From: Helicostylum pulchrum
Lineage: Eukaryota; Mucoromycota; Mucoromycetes; Mucorales; Mucoraceae
Assembly: GCA_025677825.1 (NCBI GenBank)
Contig: JAIXMO010000019.1
Span: forward strand, 1-64,000
DNA length: 64,000 bases
Direction: 5' to 3'
Part shown: piece by piece, positions 36,397-45,664 of the stretch
How the letters are laid out: every line of letters begins with the position of its first letter
How positions within the stretch are numbered: the first letter of the stretch is position 1
Notes under the pieces: model-generated
The model's database searches: none
What the model was told of the DNA's origin: nothing
What the model saw: only the letters and a program-made list of their open reading frames with translations
Program-made: the position numbers and the translations under genes

Positions 36397-36684
36397 ATGA
36401 AACTAAACCTATACTCTGTTTTTACACTATTCATTGTAACAACAATGCTATTTGGCTCGGTATTTGCAAATCATCTTGGTAAAAGACATATTAAAGTCGT
36501 CTCCCTCAACATGGAACGGAGAAGGAATGTGAATGAAAGATATGAGAAAAGAGGTAATCCACCACCTCCCGCTACCCTACCTGAATTAACTTCACCTTTA
36601 CAGCAAAATATTGACATCCTAAATAACTTTTTTGCTCACGGTAATGCCGTAGGTGGCCTTCAAGATGACGGCCCTAACGAATAA
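36397..36684 (+). CDS. Secreted prepropeptide 2, Kex2-type processing
   Basis: Single exon, 95 aa. The signal peptide (YSVFTLFIVTTMLFGSVFAN) is followed by KR at about residue 29 and a basic pro-region (MERRRNVNERYEKR). Cleavage after the last KR would release a 43-residue peptide that starts GNPPPPATLPEL and ends in the acidic DDGPNE. The mature part again begins with Gly directly after KR, as in prepropeptides 1 and 4. It has no Cys. The start is the only ATG giving the signal peptide. Confidence 0.68.
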   Translation: MKLNLYSVFTLFIVTTMLFGSVFANHLGKRHIKVVSLNMERRRNVNERYEKRGNPPPPATLPELTSPLQQNIDILNNFFAHGNAVGGLQDDGPNE

Positions 36685-37198
36685 TAATAATAAAAACCCA
36701 ATTTATCTTTCATTATATTAACATACTTAATAAATTAATTATTTTGAAAAAATGACGAACTTTTCTTTCAAGTATTGAATTAATATATAAAGGTTTGAAA
36801 AAAAAAAGGGGAGAGGCGAAGAAATAACTTTAGATGAGAGATATTTGTAATTAAAATGTTATGTATATATTCAAATAATAATCATTTTGGCCGTTATTAT
36901 CTTCATTCTTACACTAGTATATATTTTATTTTGTTTATTTTTTTTAAAAAAGAAAAAAAAAAAAGACATATTAATCGCATAGTGTAATAATAATAAAGGG
37001 GGGAAGAGAGGAGGTTACTTTTACTAGTAAGAATATTTGGTGAACTATGTATATTGAAAAAGATTTCGCCGTCAAAATTAAACTTCTTTTTTGAGGTATG
37101 GTATTACTGCTTCATCTTTTTTTATATTTAAATAGTGCATTATTTTCCAGTTCTACCTCTCTCTTTTTCTTTGCTTACAAACAAAAAAAATCATAATC
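36685..37198. other. Spacer between prepropeptide genes
   Basis: 3' UTR-like AT-rich DNA with several AATAAA-like sites and a T/A tract at 36935-36965. The last 60 bases before 37199 are C/T-rich (promoter leader). No gene. Confidence 0.45.
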
Positions 37199-37918
37199 AT
37201 GCACCTAACAACTTTGGCGCTATCCTTACTAGGAGTCTCTACCACTCTCATCTTTCAAACTTCTGCAGCTCTAAATAATCATCTCACAAACGATGCTTCA
37301 AACTTCCACCAACATAACCCAGCATCTGGTTCATTCCAAAGACCCAGAGGTGACCTACAACCTGTTTCATACTTACAAAATCTTGGTGGTAAAAGATTAT
37401 ATAGCAAGAATAAACTTAAAAGGAAGTATCTTTATAGTAAACGCGATTATGCAACTACGCTTAGATATTTAAGAGCTGCTATGAGTAGTTATCGAAAGGA
37501 TCTTGTCACTCCTCCACCGGCCCAATTGATACAGCTTGAACAGCAATTACCACCTGCTCCCGTAACATACCCTCCTACGCCACCCGTTGTTGAACAAGTT
37601 CCAGTGTACCAAATTCCCGCCATAGAACAAACGCCGGCACCAGAATTTCCTGTCACTCCTTCACCTACCAGAACAGCGAAATTAACCCCTTCACCTGATT
37701 CAGAAACGGAAGCCTCTCCCCCACCTGAGACGTCATCTTCTACTGATACCGCACTTGATGCGACTATGACCACTGTCGTATTAAGTAACGGCCGCGTAGA
37801 ATCGGTACCACTCTCTGCAGATTTGGAAGAAGGCGATATTTTTGATCCTGAAGAAGATCCAGATGATGTAGACGAACCACCTTTTTTAAACGGAAAGCCT
37901 GTTGATAGAGAAGAATAA
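37199..37918 (+). CDS. Secreted Pro/Thr-rich prepropeptide 3 with Lys-Arg sites
   Basis: Single exon, 239 aa. The signal peptide (MHLTTLALSLLGVSTTLIFQ, TSAA cleavage) is followed by a 70-residue basic region with four KR or KRK sites: GGKRLYSKNKLKRKYLYSKR. Kex2 cleavage would release short Tyr/Ser peptides. Then comes a proline-rich, threonine-rich stretch (about residues 100-190; PVTYPPTPPVVEQVPVYQ) and a very acidic C-terminus (EEGDIFDPEEDPDDVDE). It sits in the same orientation as its three neighbours. Function unknown; it may be a precursor or a wall protein. Confidence 0.65.
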   Translation: MHLTTLALSLLGVSTTLIFQTSAALNNHLTNDASNFHQHNPASGSFQRPRGDLQPVSYLQNLGGKRLYSKNKLKRKYLYSKRDYATTLRYLRAAMSSYRKDLVTPPPAQLIQLEQQLPPAPVTYPPTPPVVEQVPVYQIPAIEQTPAPEFPVTPSPTRTAKLTPSPDSETEASPPPETSSSTDTALDATMTTVVLSNGRVESVPLSADLEEGDIFDPEEDPDDVDEPPFLNGKPVDREE

Positions 37919-38509
37919 GAATGTCTATTACTTTTTTTTTTTTTTACATATTTTCTACATGCACAAATAAATTATATTTATCCCATATTTCTGTCAAAAA
38001 AAAAACAATTAAGTTTAAAAAGAGAAAGTGATGCATGTTCACATGTACTACTGGGAGTAACTATAACCTGTCTCTTTAGTTGACCTCCCTTTTTTATATA
38101 CTAAAGTAAAAGTCAATATATACCAGAATGAATATAGAAAAGGCACTGTTCTCGTTGTCTAATTCATGTCGGAATAGGAGAAGAGTTTGACTTTTTGATT
38201 GGAAATAGGAGTTGGGGGAAAACATATCAAGTAAATACTCTCTAGTTATTCTTTCTATTGACATCTGAATAGAAGGAGGGTATCTCCAATTATCTAATGA
38301 AACAAAGATTATACCAGTTAAAGAAAAGGTCACGTTCTATTGTAGAAATCCAGGTTTCTACTTTTCATAGCATTAGTAACGGAGATAGCAGGGAAAAATA
38401 ATGAATAGGAGAGCAATAGATGTCTATACTATATATAAAAGAAAAAGAAAAAGAAAAAAAGGAAAAATCATTGTCTCTTTCTACAACTTCTAAATATATT
38501 ATATACAAA
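37919..38509. other. Spacer and promoter of prepropeptide 4
   Basis: AT-rich DNA. A TATATATAAAAG box lies at about 38431-38442, roughly 70 bases before the ATG at 38510. No gene seen. Confidence 0.45.
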
Positions 38510-38842
38510 ATGGAAGGCAGGTTTAAACTTATCATGGTACTATTTATTGCTATAACTTGCTTGCTTTTTCATTGCAATGCGCTTGCTATACCTCATGAAA
38601 TATCCAAACGTGGTATTCCTGAGCCGGAGGATGTCGTATCGACATCTCGAATAGGCTTAAAAAGTGTATTAACTGCAGCTCAACACATGGTGGATAATGA
38701 ATCGGCATTAATAGAAAAAAAGAATCCCTCTCCTGGTAGTAGTAGCATCAGTAAGCCTGCTAGTAGCTCAGAATTTGGTGCAAGTACTGCTGACTTGGTA
38801 CCTGCAACTGCTAAAAAAAATGATGCAACTACTAAAAAATAA
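38510..38842 (+). CDS. Secreted prepropeptide 4, Kex2-type processing
   Basis: Single exon, 110 aa from the ATG at 38510. An upstream in-frame ATG at 38420 was rejected because it would translate the TATA region and bury the signal peptide. The signal peptide (FKLIMVLFIAITCLLFHCNA) is followed by LAIPHEISKR and then GIPEPEDVVSTSR, so cleavage after KR again leaves an N-terminal Gly. The remaining 70 residues are Ser/Lys-rich (KKNPSPGSSSISKPASSS) and end in KK repeats. It closes the cluster and converges on the PC-esterase gene. Confidence 0.65.
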   Translation: MEGRFKLIMVLFIAITCLLFHCNALAIPHEISKRGIPEPEDVVSTSRIGLKSVLTAAQHMVDNESALIEKKNPSPGSSSISKPASSSEFGASTADLVPATAKKNDATTKK

Positions 38843-38989
38843 GATGCAAATAATGCACGAGAAGAATAATTTTAATTATAGTAATAAAAAGGCCCTAACT
38901 TTATTTTCTTGTTTTTACTTATAATAAAATATGTAATCATGCATGAAAAAAAAAAAGAGATATATATATGTAAAAGAAAGAATGTTTAT

Positions 38990-40728
38990 CTAATTTTCAC
39001 AAATGAGATTCCATAACAGCAAGTTTTCTATATTAATAACGTTTCTCTTTGAGTAAGAAGATCCGCTATCAGATAAACAAGTAGTTTCATCTGTTCCTAA
39101 ACTATGCACGTCCCATAATAATATGTTATCATCATTGAGTGATTGAACTACATTACGGACGCCTATTGTAAATGCTAAACTTCTTCCCGTATTCCAAGAG
39201 GTAGCATCAATTGTACCGCAACAAAAATACTGAGGTGTCTTGACAATAATCTTTTGTTTATGATAAATATTTTTACGCAAGTGCTTTAAGAATTGATGAA
39301 AAGAGGTTGCAAATTGATTAGGTGATACTTGTATTGCTTCTATGTCAGCATTACCCAATCCAATAACGACAATATCAGCATGAGGAATGGTATGATTGGA
39401 ACTAAATTCTTTAATAGATTGGTTGATTTCTGATTCATTATTTACTACCGTTTGTTGAATAGAATAAAAATAAACATTACTGTCTACATCCCAAGAATTT
39501 GTTAATTGTAATGGCTGATAAGGGTTATTCACCCAAGGGTATTCTGTTGTATCTTCAGCATCATCATTACAAGCACACGTCATCTTCTCCTCTCTTTCCT
39601 TTTTGTTTTTTATTTTTCGAATTTGATCGACGTTACACCAATTGTTTCTAGACCGAAGTGCCTTTAAATTTCTAAATCATCCCTTTTGACGTCAATATAC
39701 AGGTAAAATTCTTGATATATCATATATATATTTCTTTACCTTCGAATATTGTTGTCACCAAATACATGAACATTGCTTTTACCAAGGCATTGTTCTCCTT
39801 TACCATTGCTCTTATATTTTAATGTGCAAGTGTCTGCTATAAATACTTTATTGTTGACGGTATACATTTTTTCTGAATTTTCATAGGCCTTGAATAATTG
39901 TAGGCTATTTCTTGATCCGTATACTTGTTTATTTAACCAAGCACCTTTTAATTCCGTTGTACTATTTTTTAAATCGCATATCTCCAGTGTTTGATTTAAC
40001 CCAGCTCTAATACTTGTATTAATAGGTCGAACAATTAATTTATTTTGTGATTCAAACGGGTTTGGGTGATATGAATGTGATACAGGTGATTCCCAAAAAT
40101 AAGATCTATACTCATTAATGGCATTTAAATGATATGTGTCTGCATGTCGAAACTTTATTGCTGTAAAGTAAGCGTTGGAGTGATGTGGATCTTGTTGTAA
40201 TTGGATCGTAAATTTGGTTGAATTTGATCCATTAGCAAACATGACTATACTATCTCGCGGTCCTGTGTGAGTGACATCTTCTTTTTTTGCTGGTATAGGT
40301 CCGAGCTATTTTTATATATCAGCCTAATTGCATCGATTATATATAGATGTATAAACTTACAAGTACTACAATACACGCTTCTTCGTCTTGATTGATATAA
40401 ACATTACCTTGTGTAAATGTACCGTCTGGCTTAATAAACATGGCTTTGTCAGACCAACCATCCCAATAATGTCGGTCACCAGCTCTTTTTTTAAAAAAAT
40501 TAATACCCACTTGTCACTTTCTTTCTTCTTCAAAAAATAAATTACTTACAACCAGCCAATATCCACCTTGTCACAAATAGTTTTTTTTAAAGCGACTTTA
40601 GTGGAATCTCCATTTTCAAAAGATGGTGTTTGATCAGTAGATCGAAATATATAAAATAAAGTGAATAAAAAAGCTAAAAGGAGTGTGAATATAATCAAAT
40701 GACGGTTATGCGCCATTGATGTTTGCAT
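38990..40728 (-). CDS. PC-esterase/NXPE-like type II membrane protein
   Basis: Exons 40728-40550, 40484-40361, 40305-39740 and 39671-38990 give 516 aa. A short cytosolic end (MQTSMAHNRH) and one transmembrane anchor (LIIFTLLLAFLFTLFYIF) indicate a Golgi-type type II protein. The lumenal part has the block GKSNVHVFGDNNIRR, an SGNH-like block I with GDNN in place of GDS, and a C-terminal WDVHSLG, a D-x-H block. Between them are WCNVD and CACND Cys motifs and several N-glycosylation sites. This matches PC-esterase (NXPE/TBL/Cas1-like) acyltransferases that acetylate or esterify extracellular glycans. The replacement of the nucleophile Ser by Asn in GDNN is notable: either the alignment is off by one motif or the enzyme is inactive or atypical. 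Confidence 0.65.
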
Positions 40729-41274
40729 GATTAGAATAAAGAAGAAGAGCAAAACGAAAGAAAGAAAAAAAAAAGGGGGATTACAACAAAACAAAAAAAA
40801 AAGATTTACAGTTACACCAAAGTCTATTATTATAAACATCAAATTGCGGTTTCTTAAAAGAGGAAAATCATTTCGTCTGAAAATGTTACGCTGAACGAAA
40901 GAACGAACAATCGGCGATCTTCTATCCCTCTGATTGAAGTTTCGATAAGGTTTACTTAGGCACTCTTAAGGAGTTTCCCAAAAGTATTGATATAGAAGAT
41001 ATCGCTGATTACTTGAACGACGGCCTGGAAGTAAAAAAACTTTTAGCGTAAAGTGTCTACAAGAAATTGTGAGTATTTAGTTGGCTATATGCAAGGACCT
41101 CGGAGATGAGAAGATAGACAGAAAAGTCTGCCTCTTTGAGGGTGAATCTCGGGGGTACTTTTATTTAGCTACAGCAAGTCTGAAGATCTCTTATCAGCGC
41201 TGGAAATCTCTCCCTTCCTTTTTATTTTTCCTTTCCTCGTTTAGCACAGAATACAAAATATTTTTTTAATACAG

Positions 41275-41322
<48 letters not shown>

Positions 41323-42660
41323 GTAATAAAAGCTATCAAACAGACTCTTGCTGTACTTTAGTGAGTCAATTTATCAATTTATTAAATACATATATTGTCG
41401 TTAAAAAAAGCCAGATAAATAGGACCATTCAATTGTCTATAAGTTAGCAACTGATCCAGACACTAAATCAGGAATATCAGCTGAACGTGTAGTCTTCAAA
41501 GACACCCTGTGAGAATAAAGACAAAAACAAAAACAAAAAAAGATACGTTAAGAAGACAGGTCTTTGTTTTTACGAAATGATTTCCTCTTTAATAGTTGGA
41601 AATTATTATAGCCATAAAGTTTGTCTGGGTAATTTAGAATTTTTTGATGATTCAACCAAAGTCAAATCCTCAACGGTTTTCTTGGTACTATTGTTAGACC
41701 TAAGAACAATTGCATGGGACTTTATCGCCATTTCATACAAAAAAAAAAGTTAGAGTAAAGCATTTCTTTTGTATGCTAATACCAACCTTTAACTTTAAGA
41801 TTCTATTAATGAACTTTTATTAAGCCTTTTTAGAGCAGGGAAAGTCAATGGTAGAAAGACGGCCTACAACGTAACAGCTGGGGGATTTTTTTTATAAAGG
41901 TAATGAAATCTAAAACGGAAGCAATGGTGGTTAATATATTGGACGGATGTATTCATGACATAATATATACCAAGGGCTTGAAATGAAGGGATCTTAATAT
42001 CAGATTGATAACTTTTATAACTATGAAGTATGTTATCAATCTGAATTATTTCATTCGATACTAGCTTTTGTTTGTCTGAGTAGTGGCTCTATTTAGGGGT
42101 GATCTGGTTTAAGGGTATGCTCTATTTAAGGATGAAAGAAATATTGTTAGCATCTCCGTACGACGTTGAAAGCTGTTAGTTATCATTTTATGGTAATCTT
42201 ACCTGCTCGATATTGTGCTTTATCATGTCAATATATTGACAGTTATTAGAATTGGTACAGCCGAGAATATCTTTAAGCTGTCGTACTTGATTATAATTAA
42301 ACAAGTACAGTTGGCTATCAGCAGTATTGTCAAATCAACATCATTGTTCATACTCATCCTAAAATAGAGAGTTTTAGATTGCACTTCTTTTATATGCGGA
42401 TACATGTTTATACGGTCTTACATCATATAGTACTTTTTTTGTCGCCAAATTCATCAAACAGATGAGCAGTACTGACAGCGTGGGTTTTCAGAAAAGAAAA
42501 AAGGGGCATGTCCAAAACCATCAAGTATTATTCCTTCATGTTCAAACTATAATAAAGCATTGTTTTTGAAATTTTGGCTTAAATTCATATTTACTTAGTC
42601 GTCGACTTGCGTCTCTCCTTTTTGGTAAAGAGAAGAGGGGGTATCACAGCGGCTTCTCTT
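40729..42660. other. Gene-poor DNA with decayed fragments
   Basis: About 1.9 kb without an intact gene. At 40960-41045 (+) a frame reads EFPKSIDIEDIADYLNDGLE, then the frame shifts and continues at 41081-41269 with CKDLGDEKIDRKVCLFEGES, so a decayed gene is likely. A perfect T tract of about 44 bases lies at 41277-41320. The rest to 42660 shows nothing I can name. Confidence 0.4.
41277..41320. repeat. Homopolymer T tract of about 44 bases
   Basis: Longest homopolymer in the window. On the minus strand it is a poly-A run, but no coding relic ends at it. Its exact length is likely to be uncertain in the assembly. Confidence 0.9.
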
Positions 42661-42671
42661 AAAGTCATTAT

Positions 42672-43027
42672 GACTTGCTTGTATTAATAAATTTTATAGT
42701 TTCTGTATTAATAACATCACGTCGAATACTTGAATTCATAGCTAAAGTAGCCCAATATCCTTCTGTTTCTGTGTTATCTATGCTCTAATAAGAAATTATA
42801 AGTTTATTTCGTTAATAATACTAATGTTTTAAAGTTACTTGGAAGTTGGTATCTATTTCTCTTCGTGCCAATATTTTATATTTAGGGTTATCACGAAGAG
42901 AAAGCAATAAAGCCGCATCTTTGAAATCCTTTTCTGCTTGTTCCTTGGGGGTACACGTATCTTTATAAAAAGTTTTTTTTTTCTTTATGTCCGTACAAAA
43001 GGATACGGCTCTTTCTAAAGCAACCAC
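42672..43027 (-). pseudogene. Partial unidentified two-exon gene fragment
   Basis: On the minus strand a frame opens after a stop at about 43030 and reads LERAVSFCTDI, then KDTCTPKEQAEKDFKDAALL, SLRDNPKYKILARREIDTNF. A good donor (GTAACTTT) near 42837 and acceptor near 42787 join to SIDNTETEGYWATLAMNSSI and a stop near 42672. The joined frame is consistent with coding sequence, but there is no ATG or upstream exon. I read it as the 3' end of a gene that lost its front, or of one with an undetected upstream exon. Confidence 0.4.
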
Positions 43028-43170
43028 TTAGTATGAGCTAGCACCAGGCCATGAGATCCTCACACACAGAAAAAAAACTTGCTGGTGGGTATACGCTGTG
43101 AAAGGAAGAAAAAGTGATTTATTTATTGAAAAAATAGTCACTTGAACTCATTGATCTATTTCATCATTTT

Positions 43171-43209
43171 TTACGTGACATTTTTGCCAACCGCCTGCTT
43201 AACTTTTTA
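43171..43209. repeat. Dispersed-repeat sub-block copy
   Basis: GTGACATTTTTGCCAACCGC plus CTGCTTAACTTTTTATTTT, matching 29938-29976 closely. It abuts the 3' end of the FAD synthase gene. Confidence 0.6.
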
Positions 43210-43244
43210 TTTTTATTTATTTTTTCCACTGTACAATATGTTTA

Positions 43245-44262
43245 TTACTTTTTAGAAGATCCAACTCTACCATCACGCTCATGTAATTCATTTTCTAATT
43301 TACAAGCGTGTTTATAACCACTGGATTTGGTTTTGTCTAATAAATCTGGATTAGGGTATGTATTTTCCATACTGCCTAATGATGTGTAACTATGTTTTTT
43401 CACATGTGAATATAAAATTTGTCAGTTGAATTATGCTTTATCCATACATTTTTTTTTTTTTTTACCCTTCATCATAAAGCGAGCAATATGGTATACCGAG
43501 TCTTAATAAAAATTCCCAAATATCATTATAATTCCAATCAATAACTGGATGAACTCGCATAAAATCTGGCCATCCTTCGTCTGTCTTGTCAAAATGTGTC
43601 AACTTTTCTATTACATAAATGAACATAAGTCATCCATTTTAGATAAAATAGAGGGGGGGGGGGGGAATCTCTACACCTCTTTTTCTTAACTTACCAGCAT
43701 AAGGATCTGTTCTTCTAATACCAACAAAAATTGCTTTAGGCTCAGGTTTTGAAATATCCAAGTAATGTTGTAATGCTTGCTTCATAGGTCCTGGGAGATA
43801 AACACATTGAAGTTTATATCGTTGGATACATACTTTTACAAACGAATCCACATGAGGAAACGGATTTGGATAGGTGACAAACACTGTTCGTATTAATTCT
43901 TTTTCGTACCCAAGGCGGCTCATTACTGCTGCTACCAAATGTAATAATGCTGTACAATCTTTACCTCCATTAAACGAAAGCGCTATCGAGTTAAACCTAC
44001 ATTTCCCTTTTAGCTTTACCATTCCAAAAAAAAAAAACCAAAAAAAAACTTACCCGTATTTCTTGTATGCTTCTTCAATGACTTGCAATGCTTCCTTCAC
44101 ACTGCGACCAAGGGAATCATCTGACTCAGCAAGATTATAAACAGTGGTCTCAATATATTTGAAATCGAAAGGTAAAGTAGTTTCAAACTTGGCATCGACA
44201 GGTAACTCTGTACATCCATGATTTAAAGACTCGACTGATAACCCAGAAATAGCTGAATCCAT
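43245..44262 (-). CDS. FAD1: FAD synthase (FMN adenylyltransferase, PAPS-reductase fold)
   Basis: Adenylates FMN to FAD in the cytosol. Exons 44262-44054, 43996-43695, 43607-43466 and 43389-43245 give 265 aa, within the fungal Fad1 range. The PP-loop is LSFNGGKDCTALLHL. The fold-specific blocks IFVGIRRTDPYAG, WPDFMRVHPVIDWNYNDIWE and LGIPYCSLYDEGYTSLGS are intact, the last being the PAPS-reductase/FAD synthase signature. The C-terminus is KLENELHERDGRVGSSKK. There is no N-terminal molybdopterin-binding domain, as in yeast Fad1. It stands upstream of the HD-oxygenase gene in the same direction, about 180 bases apart, but I see no evidence of co-transcription. Confidence 0.9.
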
Positions 44263-44445
44263 AATTATATTGCTTTAGTAATGTAATAGAGTATAAAGAA
44301 AAAGAAAAGGGGTAAAAAGCAAAAAAAAGTTAAAAAAAAACGTTTAATATGGGCAAAAAAGCCCGGTTAAAAAAGAAGAAGAGCACTGTATTTAAATACC
44401 GACGTAAAGGGGTTCGTGCGAAAAAAAAAAGTCTGATCTTTTTAT

Positions 44446-45163
44446 TTATGAAGATGATTGTAGTAAGTGACGAATAGCCATTGGGCGGTAAGACTCCAAG
44501 TCAGGTACCTTTAAGTCGACTACTTTAGCAGCGTCATCCCACTGACGTACTTGAACCTTAAGCTTAAAAAATGGATCATTTTCAAACGCATCAACTTCTT
44601 CTTGTGTATAAGGTCCACCTTGATATTTTAAAGACAACTTTGATGCACCACTTAAGCTTTCATAATACTCTGGGTATTTTCCTGTAAGATAGCGTTTTAC
44701 AGGTACATGAGATTCAACCAATACACAAATCTTTTCGGAGAAACCGAGGTTACGAAGGTATTCTGCTCCAATACGCTCATGGCCTGTGACACCTACGCTA
44801 ATTTGTTTCTTGGGCTTATCAGAAGATAAAGCAGTAGGATCCAAGATATCGAGATCAGAAGCATCACATAACATTTGTTTTTGGTTAGCGGAAGTAGCAA
44901 ACTGGCCAATATCATGAAGTAAAGCTGCAAGAACAGTTTCTTCATCAGCATCTGCATATGTATAAAAAAAAATCAGTAAAAAATATCATAAGTACACACT
45001 GATTTATTTTGAACTTACGGGCATCTAAAGCAAAAGAAGCAGCTTGTAAACTATGTTCCAATTGCGAAATCTTCTCACCGATATAATCTTGTTTACTGCC
45101 ATCAATCAATACTTTAAAGATAGCATCAACAATTTTATCAGCGGACGAATGTGTAAAAGTCAT
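44446..45163 (-). CDS. PhnZ/TmpB-like HD-domain diiron oxygenase
   Basis: Exons 45163-45019 and 44951-44446 give 216 aa. The HD-domain metal ligands are in order: EHSLQAASFA, LLHDIGQF, GHERIGAEYLRNLGF, VESHVPVKRYLTG and VRQWDDAAK. YESLSGASKLSLKYQGGPYT and a following EEVDAFE block are typical of the PhnZ group of HD oxygenases. The N-terminus has DYIGEKISQLEH, with Tyr, Glu and His at the same spacing (Y-x2-E-x6-H) as the Tyr24, Glu27 and His34 described for bacterial PhnZ. PhnZ and TmpB cleave alpha-hydroxy-aminoethylphosphonates oxidatively to release phosphate. The gene is divergent from a PhnY*/TmpA-like dioxygenase, which supports that reading. Substrate is unknown; a general HD phosphohydrolase is the alternative. 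Confidence 0.8.
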
Positions 45164-45258
45164 TTTCTAGTTTATAAAGTAATGATGAAAGAAGAAAAAG
45201 GGGACATTTTAAGCAAAAAAAATGATCATTGTTTATTAGCGTATATTTTTTCTCAAAT

Positions 45259-45285
45259 GTAAAATACGTATTTTACGTAAAATAC
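45259..45285. promoter_or_regulatory. Two overlapping perfect palindromes in a shared promoter
   Basis: GTAAAATACGTATTTTAC (45259-45276) and GTATTTTACGTAAAATAC (45268-45285) are each perfect 18-bp palindromes and share nine bases. They lie 96 bases from the ATG of the PhnZ-like gene and 380 from that of the PhnY-like gene. Dyad symmetry of this length suggests a site for a dimeric regulator. A CACGTG hexamer (Pho4/NUC-1 type) is at 45438-45443. Regulatory function is inferred. Confidence 0.45.
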
Positions 45286-45664
45286 AAGATCTCCGTGGTG
45301 AACGGCACTTCCGAGAATCGGCTTACCGGACAATAAACACTAATAAAATAAATTAAGCCAATCCAAGCCAGCTTAGGCCGCATGCCTGATGTTTATTTAT
45401 TTTCTAAAAAAGAAGCTTTTTTTTGTGTGTTCAAGGGCACGTGTAATAGTGTGATGCCAGTCTAATTATCGGTATTTACATAATACTCTTCTTACAAGCG
45501 AGCTCTCGGGCAGTTTTTTTTTGTTTTGTTCTACCAACGATATGCGCCAACGTGGGAATGATATCAACCTTGTTTATCTAAAAAAAATGCACAAATTTAA
45601 AGTATATATAAACTCGCGCAATTACAGTTTTTAGTTTTTCCTTACCAAAATTTTAAAAAAAACA

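Noticed and set aside
38420..38509. Upstream in-frame ATG extending prepropeptide 4
   Set aside because: It would translate the TATA box and a Lys/Glu/Ser run and would move the signal peptide to residue 35.
41277..41320. Poly-A tail of a retroposed gene (44 T on the plus strand)
   Set aside because: No coding relic, AATAAA signal or flanking duplication could be tied to it; simple slippage is enough.
45438..45443. CACGTG as proof of phosphate control of the oxygenase pair
   Set aside because: The hexamer also occurs at other places in the window, for example near 2224, 7843 and 51461, so alone it proves nothing; kept only as a supporting note.
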